A DNA stretch of 64,000 bases, taken from assembly GCF_016906535.1 (NCBI RefSeq), contig NC_057385.1, positions 3,286,001 through 3,350,000 of the forward strand, in the 5' to 3' direction. The DNA comes from Rhizoctonia solani (lineage: Eukaryota; Basidiomycota; Agaricomycetes; Cantharellales; Ceratobasidiaceae). Every line of letters starts with the position of its first letter. Position 1 is the first letter of the stretch. The notes under the pieces are model-generated. The model worked only from the letters and a program-made list of their open reading frames with translations, was not told the DNA's origin and did no database searches. Both the position numbers and the translations under genes were made by a program. This document shows, piece by piece, positions 12,601 through 24,220 of this stretch.

Positions 12601-14711
12601 AGTGATATTTCGTTTTCGCGTAGATAGGTCTGACGGGCGTAATTGAATGCTGTAGACTTTGCCAGCAAACATTTTACCGAGGACGCTATAGCTATGTCCT
12701 CCCCTAGACTGTACTACTCTAGCTCGCAGGATGAACTGGCATGAACACCTCACACGACTCACAAATCCCAACTCGTATTCACATGGAAAACGATAAGAAA
12801 AAAAGACTAATCGCGCGATGACTTCCACTTTATCGATATTGCGTTATATCTCAGTTCGTAATTCGGTGCGGGGCAGGGCGGGAGGGCGGACCGGTCTTGT
12901 CAAGTCAGACTTCGATTTGAGTGGGGTCGGAAAGTCGGATGGGGTAGGACGGACTGCGATCGACTGCGTTTCGAATACATGCCTGCGCGATAATTTGTTA
13001 AATTGTGAAAGAATTGGGAACTATGGCCCTCACCCTGAATAGGAGTCTAGCAGAGTCAATCTCAGCTCTTGCAAATCGCCGGGGGTTGCAGAGGTGGAGT
13101 AATTAGCTCATCGGGATACGGGACAACTTTGGCCCGAACTGTGGTGGAGCGAGAGCGGTCTCGTCGCGCCGACGCCAAACTTCTAATTCCAGTCCATGTT
13201 CTCGAGGAACAGAACTCGCGCTGATTTCACGTGAATAATATAAAGGAGGGGATGCTTGAGGTTCTCTCATTTCAGCAACGTCGTTTTGAAATTAACCGTT
13301 CCGATTGCACTGGCTTGTCCGAGGGGGAACAGGTCGAATCTTACTACGCAAGTGAATTCGAATCTTATTGCGAACATTTGTTCTCTTCGGCGGAGAGAGA
13401 TGCATCATCGGTGATTGCGATTGGGAACGTGTGAGAAGCAGGCGTGGTCAACGTGTACGAGCAGGGTTCAGTAGGATGACGAGCGCTGGTGCCAAAATGA
13501 CTATGTCTGGGACGGATATCTATTTGTTCACATTCCAAGAGTCAGTCAGGCGCGGCGAGTCGATGCATAAGTGGCGTCTTGTCACGCGCCTAGGTTTAAG
13601 TGCGCGGCTATGCACAACTATGGCTAATGCGTGAGACTTAGATAGCGAGCACATGGAACTATGCGCATAGAAGGTGTTCTGCAAGCTAGATAGGCAATAG
13701 GGAGGTAATTGGAATGGTTAATAGCCATAGAAGAATCCACTCTGCGCGTGGGTAGGGACGACAAGGAACAATCCCGATGGCTGGGCAGTCAAGCACGAAT
13801 AAGGCAAGTTTGTACTTCTTGAATGTTGATCTAGGAAAGAAGAAGGGTATGCGGAAGTAGCCGTTGTTGGAGAAGAAGCCTGAGTTGGGCCGAACCAGGC
13901 CGGTGTAGGTACAATGGTCGAAGGGATTCATGCGCGATCATAGCAGGACTAAAAGCACTCGCTATACGGCCAGAGTTGAACCGGTGTATGAGCAACGGTG
14001 GCTTTATTATTTGTATGGAGGAAAGATGGCAACAGTCTGACAGATGTCGGAGTTGAGGGGTTGTCTGGCGATCATTGGCAATTCGCGAAGCTGAATGCTG
14101 GCACGTGAGGTTGCACCGACGAATCGGGAGGTGACAGGAACAAGCATGCCAGGCATCGACAAGACCATCAATAGCGAGGGCGACAGTGAGGACAGACCTG
14201 TAGATGGCGGTGACAAGATTAGGAGTTGGGATGACAATGCATCATCCCAGGCGATAGAAGAAACCCGGGGGATTCGCAGGAGTGAGAGATAAGGACCGCA
14301 AGCAAGTGCAAATACAGGCACAGGCCAAACAAAGCCACACTGGAAGGCGTGATGCGGTGATATATGGGCCTCGAGTTCCCCACCCGAGACCGACCTCGAT
14401 TACGCTCCCGCTCCCCCCCGCTTCAAGGACACCGCTTGTGGTACGCGAATCAGAGTTCTGCCAGGTAATACAAGCGTACTGACTATGAGTATTAGATCTC
14501 GCGACCCTTGACAGCCTCCTCTGCCCTCCCAGCGACCGACTCACTCGACCACACTTGCATTTATTGCATTTATCTGTATATTCTTTCCTCGCACACTAGC
14601 CGCCAATCCCCTGGTTTGAGCATTACTTGCTCGCCATACTTCCTACTATCTTCCGCTGCACGAAGCCGAGTCTCTCACCAACTGCGCCACTCTCGTTCTC
14701 CCGTACGAAAA
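9680..14711. other. 5 kb without a recognisable gene
   Basis: The first part (9.7-12.1 kb) is AT-rich with scattered stops. From about 12.1 to 13.5 kb the sequence becomes richer in CpG, especially TCG/CGA, with short open frames on both strands but no domain or intron pattern I can support. A partial repeat of gaatcttattgcgaac-like sequence occurs near 13,335-13,375. The last 300 bases (14.4-14.7 kb) are C/T-rich, as expected of a promoter and leader for the bHLH gene that follows. Confidence 0.45.
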
Positions 14712-16219
14712 ATGACGTTCAACGCCATGCCCCACAGCCCTCAGTCCACTGGCTCTGTCTCTCCCAGTGCTCCCCCTGTCACTCTCCCGCTCTCCATTCC
14801 TGAGACGAAGCGTGAGTCATTCATCAAAAATATTGGAATAATGCTGAATTATATGCAGCCTCTGTGGGATCCCCCGCCTCGAGCGAGTCATCCTCGCTGC
14901 CCACTCCGCTGTCTGCGAGCTTTGCTGGTTCGCTCACTCCCTCTGCCTTTGGCTCGTTCCCTGGTCCCCAATCTGCCGCCGCTGCAGGCGCAGTCCGCCG
15001 CAAGCCCTCTCGTCGCGCCAACACCGCCGAGCGCCGAGCAACTCACAATGCTGTGGAGCGGGCTCGTCGCGAAACCCTCAACTCACGCTTCCTGGTTTGT
15101 ACCGGCCCGTCTTTACCCCGGTCACGTGCTAACTATATGCACAGGATTTGGCAGCGCTTCTTCCTAACCTTGTTTCGGTTCGTCGTCCGTCCAAGTCGGC
15201 CATTGTCAATTCGTCCATTGCCTTGATCCACACCCAGCGCCGGGCGCGAGCCACCGCTGGCCGTGAGCTTCGGAATCTCAAGGCCGAGGCTGACTCGCTC
15301 CGCCGCCAGCTCAACGAGTAAGTTTCTCTCTCGCTTATCATTTGGCCTGATCTTACGTTGGTATAGATGGCGCGAACGAGCCTGTCTCCCTCCCGTCGAA
15401 GAACCCATGCGCAATGCCGAATTCTTGGCGCTTATCGCACTCGAAGAGGAAGATGCCGAAGAAGGCGAGGAGGAACGTGCGGCGTATGCGATGATGGAGA
15501 TGGAGCGTGGCATGGGCGGCGGATACATGCGCGATGGCGACGATGGTGACGACGATGGATTCGGCCCAGACGATGTTCTCGGCCTTGAGTCCACTTCGCC
15601 CCCGCAGCCTCCCGCAGCCCCCACGATGCCCCTCGCTCCCCCCGTCGGCCTCCCAATGCACGGCCACCTGCCGCATCACTTGCGTATGCCCCTTGCTCCC
15701 ATGCATGGATATCCTGGATTCGATCCCTCTGGCTTCGATCCGACCGACGCTGAAAAGCTCGCCGCATGGAACTCGCAGATCTACACCGCTCTCCAGTGGC
15801 AAGCCGCCCAAGCTCAGGCTCACGCCCACGCCCAGGCAGCACTCTTCTCTCCTGGATCCGCACACCACGGCAGCGCCCCTTCCTTTCCCGCCCTCGCATT
15901 TCAGCAGCAACGTGGACTTCTCTCAGCCGGATTCGCCCACCACGCCCCCCAGGGGGACGATGACTCCTCGTCCGTAGCCGGCACTGACCCGTCTTCTCCC
16001 CACCGTCCCTCGTCCAACGCCGGCACTCAGACAAGCTTTGACGAGTTGGCTGCTGCAGCTGCCTTTCAACAAGCTCAGGCTCACCAGACCCGCGCAGGCC
16101 GAAGCGCAAGCCTGAGTTCATTCACCGCTCCTTCAATGCGGAAACACCCTTCGCAGGGCCACGTCCCCCAGGTGGGCGGCGTTGGTGGTCCGTTTGCGCC
16201 CATGGGTCTCTTGATCTAA
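14712..16219 (+). CDS. bHLH transcription factor
   Basis: Four exons (14712-14811, 14859-15094, 15145-15317, 15367-16219) give 453 residues with no frame damage. The N-terminal 80 residues are Ser/Pro/Ala-rich. The basic region follows (RRATHNAVERARR: His, Glu and Arg at the spacing of class B E-box CACGTG binders). Helix 1, a loop with RRPSKSA and helix 2 (ALIHTQRR) continue into a short leucine-containing stretch (ELRNLKAEADSLRRQL), which suggests a bHLH-zipper dimer. The long C-terminal part has an acidic stretch near EEEDAEEGEEE and low-complexity Pro/His/Ala/Gln regions, plausible activation domains. The start is the ATG after a C/T-rich leader. Overlapping long frames on both strands are shadows of the GC-rich coding sequence. 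Nuclear; target genes unknown. Confidence 0.88.
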
Positions 16220-17993
16220 AGCGTAAACGCAAGCTCCTAGTGTACATATTAGCTTCCCTTTTTGGGCCTGGTTGCCGACCACCTCTTTTCCCGCTCTAGT
16301 AATACTTATACCCCCTGCGATTGTTTCCCATACGGACTGGCGTGGCTCCTCCCTATCCTACTTCCCTCTCCTACCTACCCCGCTGACGCTGCTCTCTATG
16401 ATGCGCGTCCACCACTCATCTCCTCCGATCTTCTTGTGCGCCTAGTTGTTGTGCTGTGTATCTTTTACTTGTGTGTCTTGTGTGCTCTCGTATCACTATT
16501 GGTTGTCGCTTCATCGAGTGGGATGCGTTTGAAACTCCAACTGTTCTGTCGCTCCTTATTTCCTTTAATTATTCTACTCGTTTTGAAGTGAAGTCTTTGT
16601 GTGATCCCTTCTCCCTCTCCCTTTCGCCGCCTTCGTGCGACTTGTGAGTTCTCTCGCATCTTCCCGGGCTCACTGACCCTGCACTTCTTCATTATACCCA
16701 ATCTCCTTTTTTTGCGTGCGAATGGCGAAATCGGGCAACACATCTCCTTCCCTCCCACACCAATCCAATCCAATCCAATATCGTAATGCATCCCAAACAT
16801 ACCGGATATAAGACACCATTTCCCGGATATTTATCGGCACCAGGAGTTTGGTTCCGAGCTCGTTTGATCTATGATCAGTCGATGGGATTGGTTTAGATGG
16901 GATAGGACAATCTGATCCAGCGTCCGGATTGGACGTCTGGTCCTCGCACTGGGATAGGTTCCTTCCCAGCTGTGCTAACTTCCGGATTCACGACCTCTGC
17001 GGATTTTCTTCCTCCCTCTCACTTCGGATTGGTCGCCTGGCCCAAAGATAGAACACCCCTTTGGGTTCCAGATGCAGAGCGCTTCTAATTGGGTCGAATA
17101 ACGTAAGTTATCCGACCATCTCCGAGCGCGCGGGAAGATGTTTGGGCGTTGTCGTCGAAACTCGACACATCCTGAAGCCCCAGCCGTCGCATCTACCTGA
17201 ATTAAGAGCCTTGTCGAAACTTGACCATGGGAGCTGTGTCAAGTGATGCGAGTTTGTACGTACATGCCATGCCGGCTTTGGGGAGGGGGTCATGAGAAAT
17301 GGAGACCAAGTGGAATGTAGTATTCTAGTATCCATGACTTGCTCCAACGGCCACATGCTAGACTTTCCATCCAAACACACTGGATCATCATCCTCAAACA
17401 CGTTTTTCTTTTCTTTTCTTTTCTTTTTTTCTTTCCTGGCTCGGACCGCGCGAGCTGAACATCTGATGTGTACCTTGCCACGTCCTATCCATTAATTGAC
17501 TAGCTATCAACCAGGAATAGAAGCGGAAACGGCTTGTCACATTCTACGGACCCATGCCAGTCGGTGGGGTGCCTGCCAGTCCCCGGGTCGGGTTAATAGT
17601 ACCCGCCGAACTTGTCAGGTTCGCGTAGATCACCCTTGCGTCGGTTGGTCAGCGCGGCTGCCGGTGCTCCCCCTCCTGAATCCGGATTGTGTAGTTATTA
17701 TAGTTGATCCAGTGTGTGCTCAACCGAGGTGGTCTGTCTCGACTAGATAATTTTCTGATCCTCGAATGACAGCTCTTGTCGACTCGGTTGCGTCATTGAT
17801 GCCGAACCCACAGTGTCTTACGAAAAAGCTTAATATACGATATGACAAGAGCCCACAAGATTGAAAGAGCGAAACAAAATGAATTAGATATCATATAGCT
17901 ATTAACCCAGGCATTACAGGGGAGAAGTTAGATTAGGAAAATGAGAAACCGTAAAGTCGTCATGGGGTGTTTTGCGAGCTCGTCCCGGCTGAC
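16220..17993. other. 3' UTR and intergenic sequence with a pyrimidine tract
   Basis: The first few hundred bases after the bHLH stop are T/C-rich, as expected of a 3' UTR. A TTTTC-type tract lies at about 17402-17437. The transporter gene on the other strand ends at 17994, so these are converging 3' ends. I see no supported ORF or RNA gene. Confidence 0.5.
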
Positions 17994-19170
17994 TTAGGCG
18001 CTCTGGTTCTTCTTGCTGCCCTTGGTGCAGAGTCCGTGAACTGAGGTCTCCTTGAGGTTTCCGACAGGCAAGAGGCAGTAACTAGTTGAGAATCGGTAAG
18101 TGATGGTCGACACGTAGGATATGGTAGTAGACTCACGCTCCAGCAGAGGCATGTAATTCAGCGGCACCAATGTAGAAGGCGGTGAATGCGGCCAAGCAGC
18201 AGAACACACCGCCGGCCTTGAGGACGGAGACTGCCCAATTATGTCAGTTGAGTGCACTTGCTGTGCTGGGGGGAATGTACATACTCTGGTCCCTGAACTG
18301 GCCAATCATGAGCAAGAGGTATCCCATGCAGACAAAGACGAGCAGAGTCGACATGACGATAGATGCCTTGAAGGTGCCGAAGAAGAAGATAAGCGAGACA
18401 ATGAACCAGACCATGAGCTATGCGGACAGTTAGTTTGTGGCGCTGGAAGAATGAGATGAAAACGTACGAAGATGCCGAGTGCGTCCGAGAGATCGTCGGC
18501 CTTGTCGCCAGAAACGCTTCGAGAATACTGATAGAGTGGTTAGGTAATGGCTAAAGATAGATTTATCGGTGACTTACCCGCTAGGGGGGAAGAGGATGAT
18601 GGCATATGCGATCCAGAAGCCACCGTAGGACGAAAAGACGGTTGCACCGAATGTGTTGCCAACACCAAATTCCCACATGCCGGCCAAGAGTTGCGCAAGA
18701 CCACCAAAGCAGAAAGCCATACCGACGACCATGTTTGGCTAGACGGTGCTCCTTAGAATTTGATTGATTGGATAAGTGGCAAATGAGGACTTACCACCGT
18801 AATGTCACGGACGTTTACATAGTAGAGACCGAGCATCAGAGTAGTGGCCGCGAAACCGAACAGTCCCAGAGGAGCAGGGTTACCAAACTTGCGGTGCTCA
18901 ATCGGGAAAGCAGGCTGTATCGAATCCTAAGTACATGTTTCTTGAACAGGATGTCATTCCACTCACGTGTGTGTCGCGGGTCTCAGTACGAGTGATGGGG
19001 GCCGCAGCCGGAGCAGCACGCTCTTGTTCCTCGATCCTAGTCCTGTCATCGTCGTTGATGGTACGAGCGACAGGTGAACCAGAGGAGGGTCCAGCCTCGG
19101 CGTCACAGTCAACAGGCTCCGGCTTCTTCCAGACAAAAGTGTTCTTCAAGTTCTCGATTGTGTGAGACAT
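17994..19170 (-). CDS. GPR1/FUN34/YaaH family (acetate-type) transporter, one-base frameshift
   Basis: Membrane protein of the acetate/succinate-proton transporter family (yeast Ady2/Ato, Aspergillus AcpA). Seven exons: 18967-19170, 18795-18914, 18578-18738, 18468-18527, 18285-18417, 18137-18230, 17994-18081. After a polar cytoplasmic N-terminus of about 70 residues comes the family signature NPAPLGL at the start of the first membrane segment. Further hydrophobic segments follow, including [29 protein letters not shown] and a C-terminal [15 protein letters not shown]. Exon 4 is broken: the expected SGILEAF continues in frame with SGDKADDL and DALGIF only if one T is added to the T run (A run at 18512-18514 on the + strand). 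Exons total 860; one more base gives 287 codons. It shares a 336 bp divergent promoter region with the methyltransferase gene. Likely role: carboxylate uptake or ammonium-linked export at the plasma membrane. Confidence 0.88.
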
Positions 19171-19506
19171 GGCTTAAGGTCTAGGCGTAAGATAGAACGA
19201 GGAAGCTAGGTTGAAAGGAGCGGTGAGAGACCAGTGGGTATCGACTTCGGTCGTGTCGTTCAGTGCTCTGCGCAGGCCTGTATTTGAGGTATGGTGTCCA
19301 TCCAAGTTACGTTCATACTATAGTGTGAGAAGCAGGCACCACATCAGCCCAAGGCGTTCCTAATGAGCTCGACGGAGCTCTCGACGCTCGAAACATAACA
19401 ATTAAAACGGTAAAGTCGACTAGGATGCACAACCAACGAGAGGTCGGAGCTAACCGCCGGGCGCTAAACCCTGAAGTGAGCCGGTAAAAGAACTCGACCG
19501 CGGTCA
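19171..19506. promoter_or_regulatory. Shared divergent promoter region
   Basis: The 336 bp between the transporter start (19170, -) and the SMYD-type gene start (19507, +) must hold both 5' UTRs and promoters. No TATA box stands out. The arrangement suggests, but does not prove, coupled expression. Confidence 0.5.
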
Positions 19507-21001
19507 ATGGTTCCCACAATCCCCGAAAACGGTGTATTTCAGCTCAAGTCCGACTCGAGAGCACGATCGCGAGCGGTGGCGGCGAGTCCACTAGAGGCCG
19601 GTAATATTGTCCTTGTGGAGACGCCCTTGGCGGTTGCAATCCATCCGACTTACAAAGGTCGTCGGTGTGATGGCTGTTTACGAGAGTTTGACAGCTTGCA
19701 GAAATGTTCTGGATGTGGAGTTTACTGGTACTGTGGAGTAGCGTGTGAGTTGGATAAACGTAGTCCAGATCTACATCAAACTTATTATTGACGTCAGGCC
19801 AGAGCGCGTCATGGAAGAGGCACCACCGACGTCTTTGTGGATTCTCTAAGGCGTATTCATCGACTAGTGCATACAAGGATGCAACAGAAGACACTCAGAC
19901 AGATATATGTTTATTAGCTCATCTGGGAGCAGAACATTTTTACAAATTCAATACATTGGAAGAGGCTCAAACGACTTCGAACCAAACTGTTCAAATCTTT
20001 TGGGATTTGCTAGCGTCGGCGCAACCACACGCCGGACAGAACTTGATATCACCGCTAGACTTTACCTCTTCTGGCGTTCTCTCCTCAGCTGCCGCACGAT
20101 TTGGCAATAATAACTTTGTGATTCACGACGCGCAGCTTGTTCCGTACGCACACGGAGTATTCGCTCTGGCCAGCCGATCATTTAATCACTCTTGTCGACC
20201 AAATGCCGTTGCCATGTTCGAAGAGTCAGAAAAAGGTGTACAAATGGTAGTTAAATTGGTTGAGAACGTGGCTGCTGGTGAAGAGGTACGCGCCCCGCAT
20301 CTCGGAGTATCTTTCGCCCTGAACCCGGCCAGCAGATATGCATCTCGTATACGGATCCCGCAACACCAGATTCTAAGCGCCATGATGCATTGCAACACGC
20401 ATATGGGTTTCTCTGCCGGTGCTCCAGGTGCATCGCTGGTACCTCAGCTGCGCCACGGTCTCTGGGTGATGAATCAATCCTACACAACCAAATAGAAACT
20501 ATTATTCAAGAACAACTGCGAAACAAAGTGCCGAGCCTCGAGACTGTTCGGAGTGCCCTTGCACCTTTCTCACTCGAAGGTGGTTTATTGGAAATTTTGC
20601 CCAAATGGACCGCCGATTTCAGTAAGTACAGTCACGAAGGCCCGTACGATCAGGCACTTCGAGATGGAAATGCGGTTTTCGGTGTGTATGCATTGGCATA
20701 TCCCGGATCACACCCACTTCTCGGCAAGTTTTTGGATCTTGTAGATTTCTTCCCCCGAGTAACAATTAGATTCACAGAATTACATTGCCTTGAGTTGTGC
20801 AAAGTTGCGTGGAACTTGCATATCACGACTGTAGCCCCAGGTAGCACGGATTCTTTGTATGTGAAGCAGGCTTCTGCGATGTATTTGCGGTGGGCAAAGC
20901 AACTCGCCGAGAAGAATTCGGCCGGGTTAGAAGTATCAAGGACGTTGATTTCAGCTGAATACAACACGATGCACCAATGTTTATTAGAGATTTGTACGTA
21001 G
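19507..21001 (+). CDS. SMYD-type protein lysine methyltransferase (SET with inserted MYND finger)
   Basis: Three exons (19507-19744, 19798-20285, 20336-21001) give 463 residues, intact. The N-terminal half of the SET domain starts near residue 10 (FQLKSDSRARSRA). A MYND zinc finger is inserted (CDGC, CSGCGVYWYCGVAC, then H and C), as in SMYD proteins. SET motifs follow: FNHSC (residues about 210-215, cofactor binding) and, after intron 2, ISYTDPA. The post-SET cysteines appear as YGFLCRCSRC. The helical C-terminal region is typical of the family. Exon 1 ends inside a cysteine codon, and splicing at GTGAGT restores VACQSASW. Intron 2 ends CAGCAG, so the acceptor is ambiguous by one codon. SMYD enzymes methylate histones or other proteins; substrate unknown here. 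Confidence 0.87.
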
Positions 21002-22387
21002 GCCTTTCTGCACTATGGTTCTGCTTACTGATATCTGAAGTATAGAATTTCACGTGTATATAACTTGATGACAATCTAGTGATCATCAGCTGACAACTTC
21101 ATTCACGATATCAAGCCTATTTACCCTATTCAGAGCCACCTGTATGCGTGTGTTGACTAGTGTGCAGGTACACAGAGTACTTGAGCAATGATAGGTGTGT
21201 AGATACAGTGTAATGAGTAACCAACAGGAAGGAAGCCGGTGAGATGGAGATTATCCGGGTCTCGTGAACAACGCCAGAGAGGAATCTGGGGCACCAAAAA
21301 CACGAGGGAACCCCGTAGGTATTACGGCCAACCCTGCTTAAACACAGAGAGTAGTTAATAGGACATACAAGCTGATTCTGAGTGTGATGTCTCGGACAAT
21401 ACTAAGGGTGGCACGAGGTATGTGGTGGTGGACCGCCTGAACCCCTAACGTCCAAACTCTTACTCAGAATCCCTGCGGCCTCTGGATCAAGCTATACACC
21501 TGTGATTATAGGTTAGATGTATTGAGGTCATGTTTTAAAAAACTAACATGACCCCTTATTATTTGTGAGCATGTGAGCCGGCGCCACAGCACGCAGAGGC
21601 ATCACATGTGAAATTTGACTGAGGGCGGAGGTCACGTGAGTCGGCTAGACACTATTCCGTACCGCGATCTCGGAATGGTGTACTGAGCGTGAGGATTCAG
21701 ACTATCCTCGCGTTTTTCAGCACCCACCCGCCATCCCTCAATTTCCGCCACATATTTAACGGTTTTATTTACTTAGCACCTATCTTATTAAATATCGATT
21801 CCCATCATATCCATCCATGTGCGGTTCTCTGCCACCCTAGGCCTTCGATCCGGACGGTCGCGGTCTTGGGTGGCCCGCCCAACGCCCCTAGGCCGCCTGC
21901 GGGCGGCCACGAGCTCACCCTATTACACCGCATACAGAACTCGCATAGCATACATGGTGACCGAAGCATAGGTTAAGTGTAAGCACTCAGCTCAAGAAAG
22001 CTCATCGGGTAGATACAAGAAGGAATATTTCATCTGAGTCACCTTGTTCTATCGGCTGTGGCCTGCAGCTGGGCTTGTGCCTATTGGCTATCTAGGTATT
22101 GAATAAGAATAATTTGCCTTAGAAGACGGATATGGTGAAGCTTTAAGGCTCAAATTAGGTATCGATATATATCAGTTAGTTTAATTTCCACTCGTGTGCT
22201 TGCAAGTGTTTATTAGGATTTAGCTTTCCCAAATACGGCCGGCGCAACTCCAGGTAGCAAATCACCTGGCCCTGTGGCACGTGTATTGCGGTACTTAAAT
22301 TGCCACTCAAGCTCTGATCTGGGTGGCTCAATTTCCCCGAACTCTACCTGCCTGTCACTTCGCCGGCTGTTCGAGAGCCTCTTAAAT
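21002..22387. other. Intergenic
   Basis: Between two + strand genes. It includes the 3' end of the methyltransferase gene and the promoter of the second CCCH gene. The only notable patch is GC-rich, around 21840-21910. Short ORFs on both strands show no domain. No RNA gene recognised. Confidence 0.5.
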
Positions 22388-23397
22388 ATGACCGACCGAT
22401 CTTCAAGCAAACGTTTTAGACAGTGTCCCCAATTCGCAAGGTTCGGGAGATGCTCCTATGGATTGAGATGCAAATTTGAGCATGTAGGTCCCACTTACTA
22501 AACCAGACTAGAGATAGATAATTCATGAGCTCATAGGAGATGGCTTATGATGATGATCTCGATGAGACGTTCAAAGTTTTAAGCCTGGACGGAGGACGCA
22601 AGCGACTCGCGCGATGTTCGAATCTATTGGCGATGCTCGGGCATACATCCGTGCCTTCTTCAACAAATACGATGACTTTGATTACGATCCTACCAAACCC
22701 GTAATGGAAGAGTTTTATCGCATGTGCGACCATTATTCTTGGAGTAGTGAGAAGGACAAGAATCGAAGGTACCTTAACAAGGCTCGCGAAAAAGCTGGTG
22801 AAGGTTTCAAGGATGCACTTACACTTCAGTTCAATACCATCTATGGAACCGATGAGAACAGCTTACTTGCTTGGCAGAATCTGTGTATTGTCTTGAATTT
22901 AGGAAACATACCCGAGGAGCTCAATGCTTGCCGCGATGTAAGCTCTTCCTAGTCGATCGCGTCTGACAGAAATCTTACCGCTACTTGAATTCATCGTGCC
23001 ATTAATCATTCAGCTGATTCGCTCGATGTACGTCAACATAGTCGACCTCGTCGATGTTCCCATTACGTTGAGCTTCGTAACGCATTTCAAGTCCGAAATG
23101 GCTCTCAGCAGATATACAAAGTACCACGGAAAATACTTCCCCCTCGAGAATGCATATGCTGGTGGCTTGCTCAAGTTTTTGCTTCGTCGGATTAGGGTAC
23201 CACGGCGAGACGCATGTGACAGTGTACGTGACTTAGATAGCGATAACCAACCAAGCCAAGCCACCGGCCTGCAACGCTGGAGAGGTAGCTCACGAAACTG
23301 GAGTTTGGAATACAAACGTGACAATTGGGTGGCTGATCATGGCGAAATAGAACGGGAGGGTAGTATTATCGGTGTGGTTGAATGGTTCTCCGAATGA
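22388..23397 (+). CDS. CCCH zinc-finger protein of a fungal-specific family, copy 2 (one-base frameshift)
   Basis: Three exons (22388-22483, 22537-22937, 23014-23397). Exon 1 encodes a canonical CCCH finger with spacing C-x8-C-x5-C-x3-H (ending CKFEH). The body matches the paralogue at 8845-9679: EEFYRMCDHYSW, FNTIYGTDEN, VNIVDLVDVP and NAYAGGLLKFLLRRI, with introns at equivalent positions. It has about 50 extra C-terminal residues. Exon 2 is open in one frame through GGRKRLAR and then in the next frame through FESIGDARAYIRAFF; one base inserted near 22613 joins them. Exons sum to 881, so one base gives 294 codons. The exon 2 start (acceptor at 22535-22536) is chosen because it keeps the frame with exon 1. 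Function unknown; possibly RNA binding. Confidence 0.72.
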
Positions 23398-24220
23398 GAT
23401 ATGATACCCATTGAAGATGCGAAGGCATAGCTCTTCATTTGGGTCTGGTATTTTATTGGATCGATTCGGAATCATATTCACACAAGTTGTTCTTGGATCA
23501 TCATCAAGTTAGGTTTTAATAATGTAAGGCTCGGTGAAGTGATGTAGTGTGTGAAACATCGGGTTCCTTATTTAATTTGTGTGATGAACCAAGCCAGCAA
23601 CGTACATTTTACATATACCGGCAGTCGTCACGTCAGGAAAAAGGACTTTGGGCTCCCGTAACCTATGAAGTCTACAGACTCTACAAGAGCTACAAAAGAG
23701 CTCCCACTTCAAGCATAGCTGCACTCCAAAACTCCCAAGCTGAGGCTTCTCTGCAAAATCCACCGGAGCTCGTGATTCCGAAATCCTCGAGAAGCTTCAA
23801 CTAGATACTCATGGTAATCTCATTTATACGTCTTGAGCATTTCGAGCCCACAAGCTCTAGTGGGGGTTTCAGAGCTCGTTAGTGATGGCGAGAGAATCAT
23901 CTTCTAACAGTGCTATAGAATGACAAGGCATGCTGCTTGTACGAAGGTATTATAGCTACTAAACCTGTGTACAATCCTGTCGACTCTCCATACTAACTGT
24001 CTGTGATATATAGATGTACAGCCAATATATATAAAATAACTCGTGATTTCCGGCATACTAAAATCGAACAACTGGATTGTAGTGACGTGCCTTTTAGCTA
24101 GAGTGAGCTAGACACATTCCCACCACCCTAACTTAATATATATTAATATAATCAAATGATATTACTATACATGTGTGTGGGGGGGGGGGGTGCGAGCCCA
24201 AGTAATGTCTTATTCAACAC
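23398..24220. other. Intergenic with a 12-G run
   Basis: Converging 3' ends of the CCCH gene (+) and SDR copy 1 (-). AT-rich overall. A run of twelve G preceded by GT repeats lies at 24179-24190, about 30 bp downstream of the SDR stop. Such a run is polymorphic and error-prone. No ORF supported. Confidence 0.5.

Noticed and set aside
14508..15167. 219-codon frame over the bHLH gene start
   Set aside because: It is a shifted reading of the bHLH leader and exons. The spliced frame with the bHLH domain explains the sequence.
15353..16121. Long antisense frames opposite the bHLH gene
   Set aside because: High GC and codon bias of the real exon leave the opposite strands open; the translations are Arg/Gly-rich without domains.
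24179..24190. Twelve-G run as a functional G-quadruplex
   Set aside because: A single homopolymer run near a 3' end is more likely polymorphic or a sequencing artefact; there is no set of separated G tracts.
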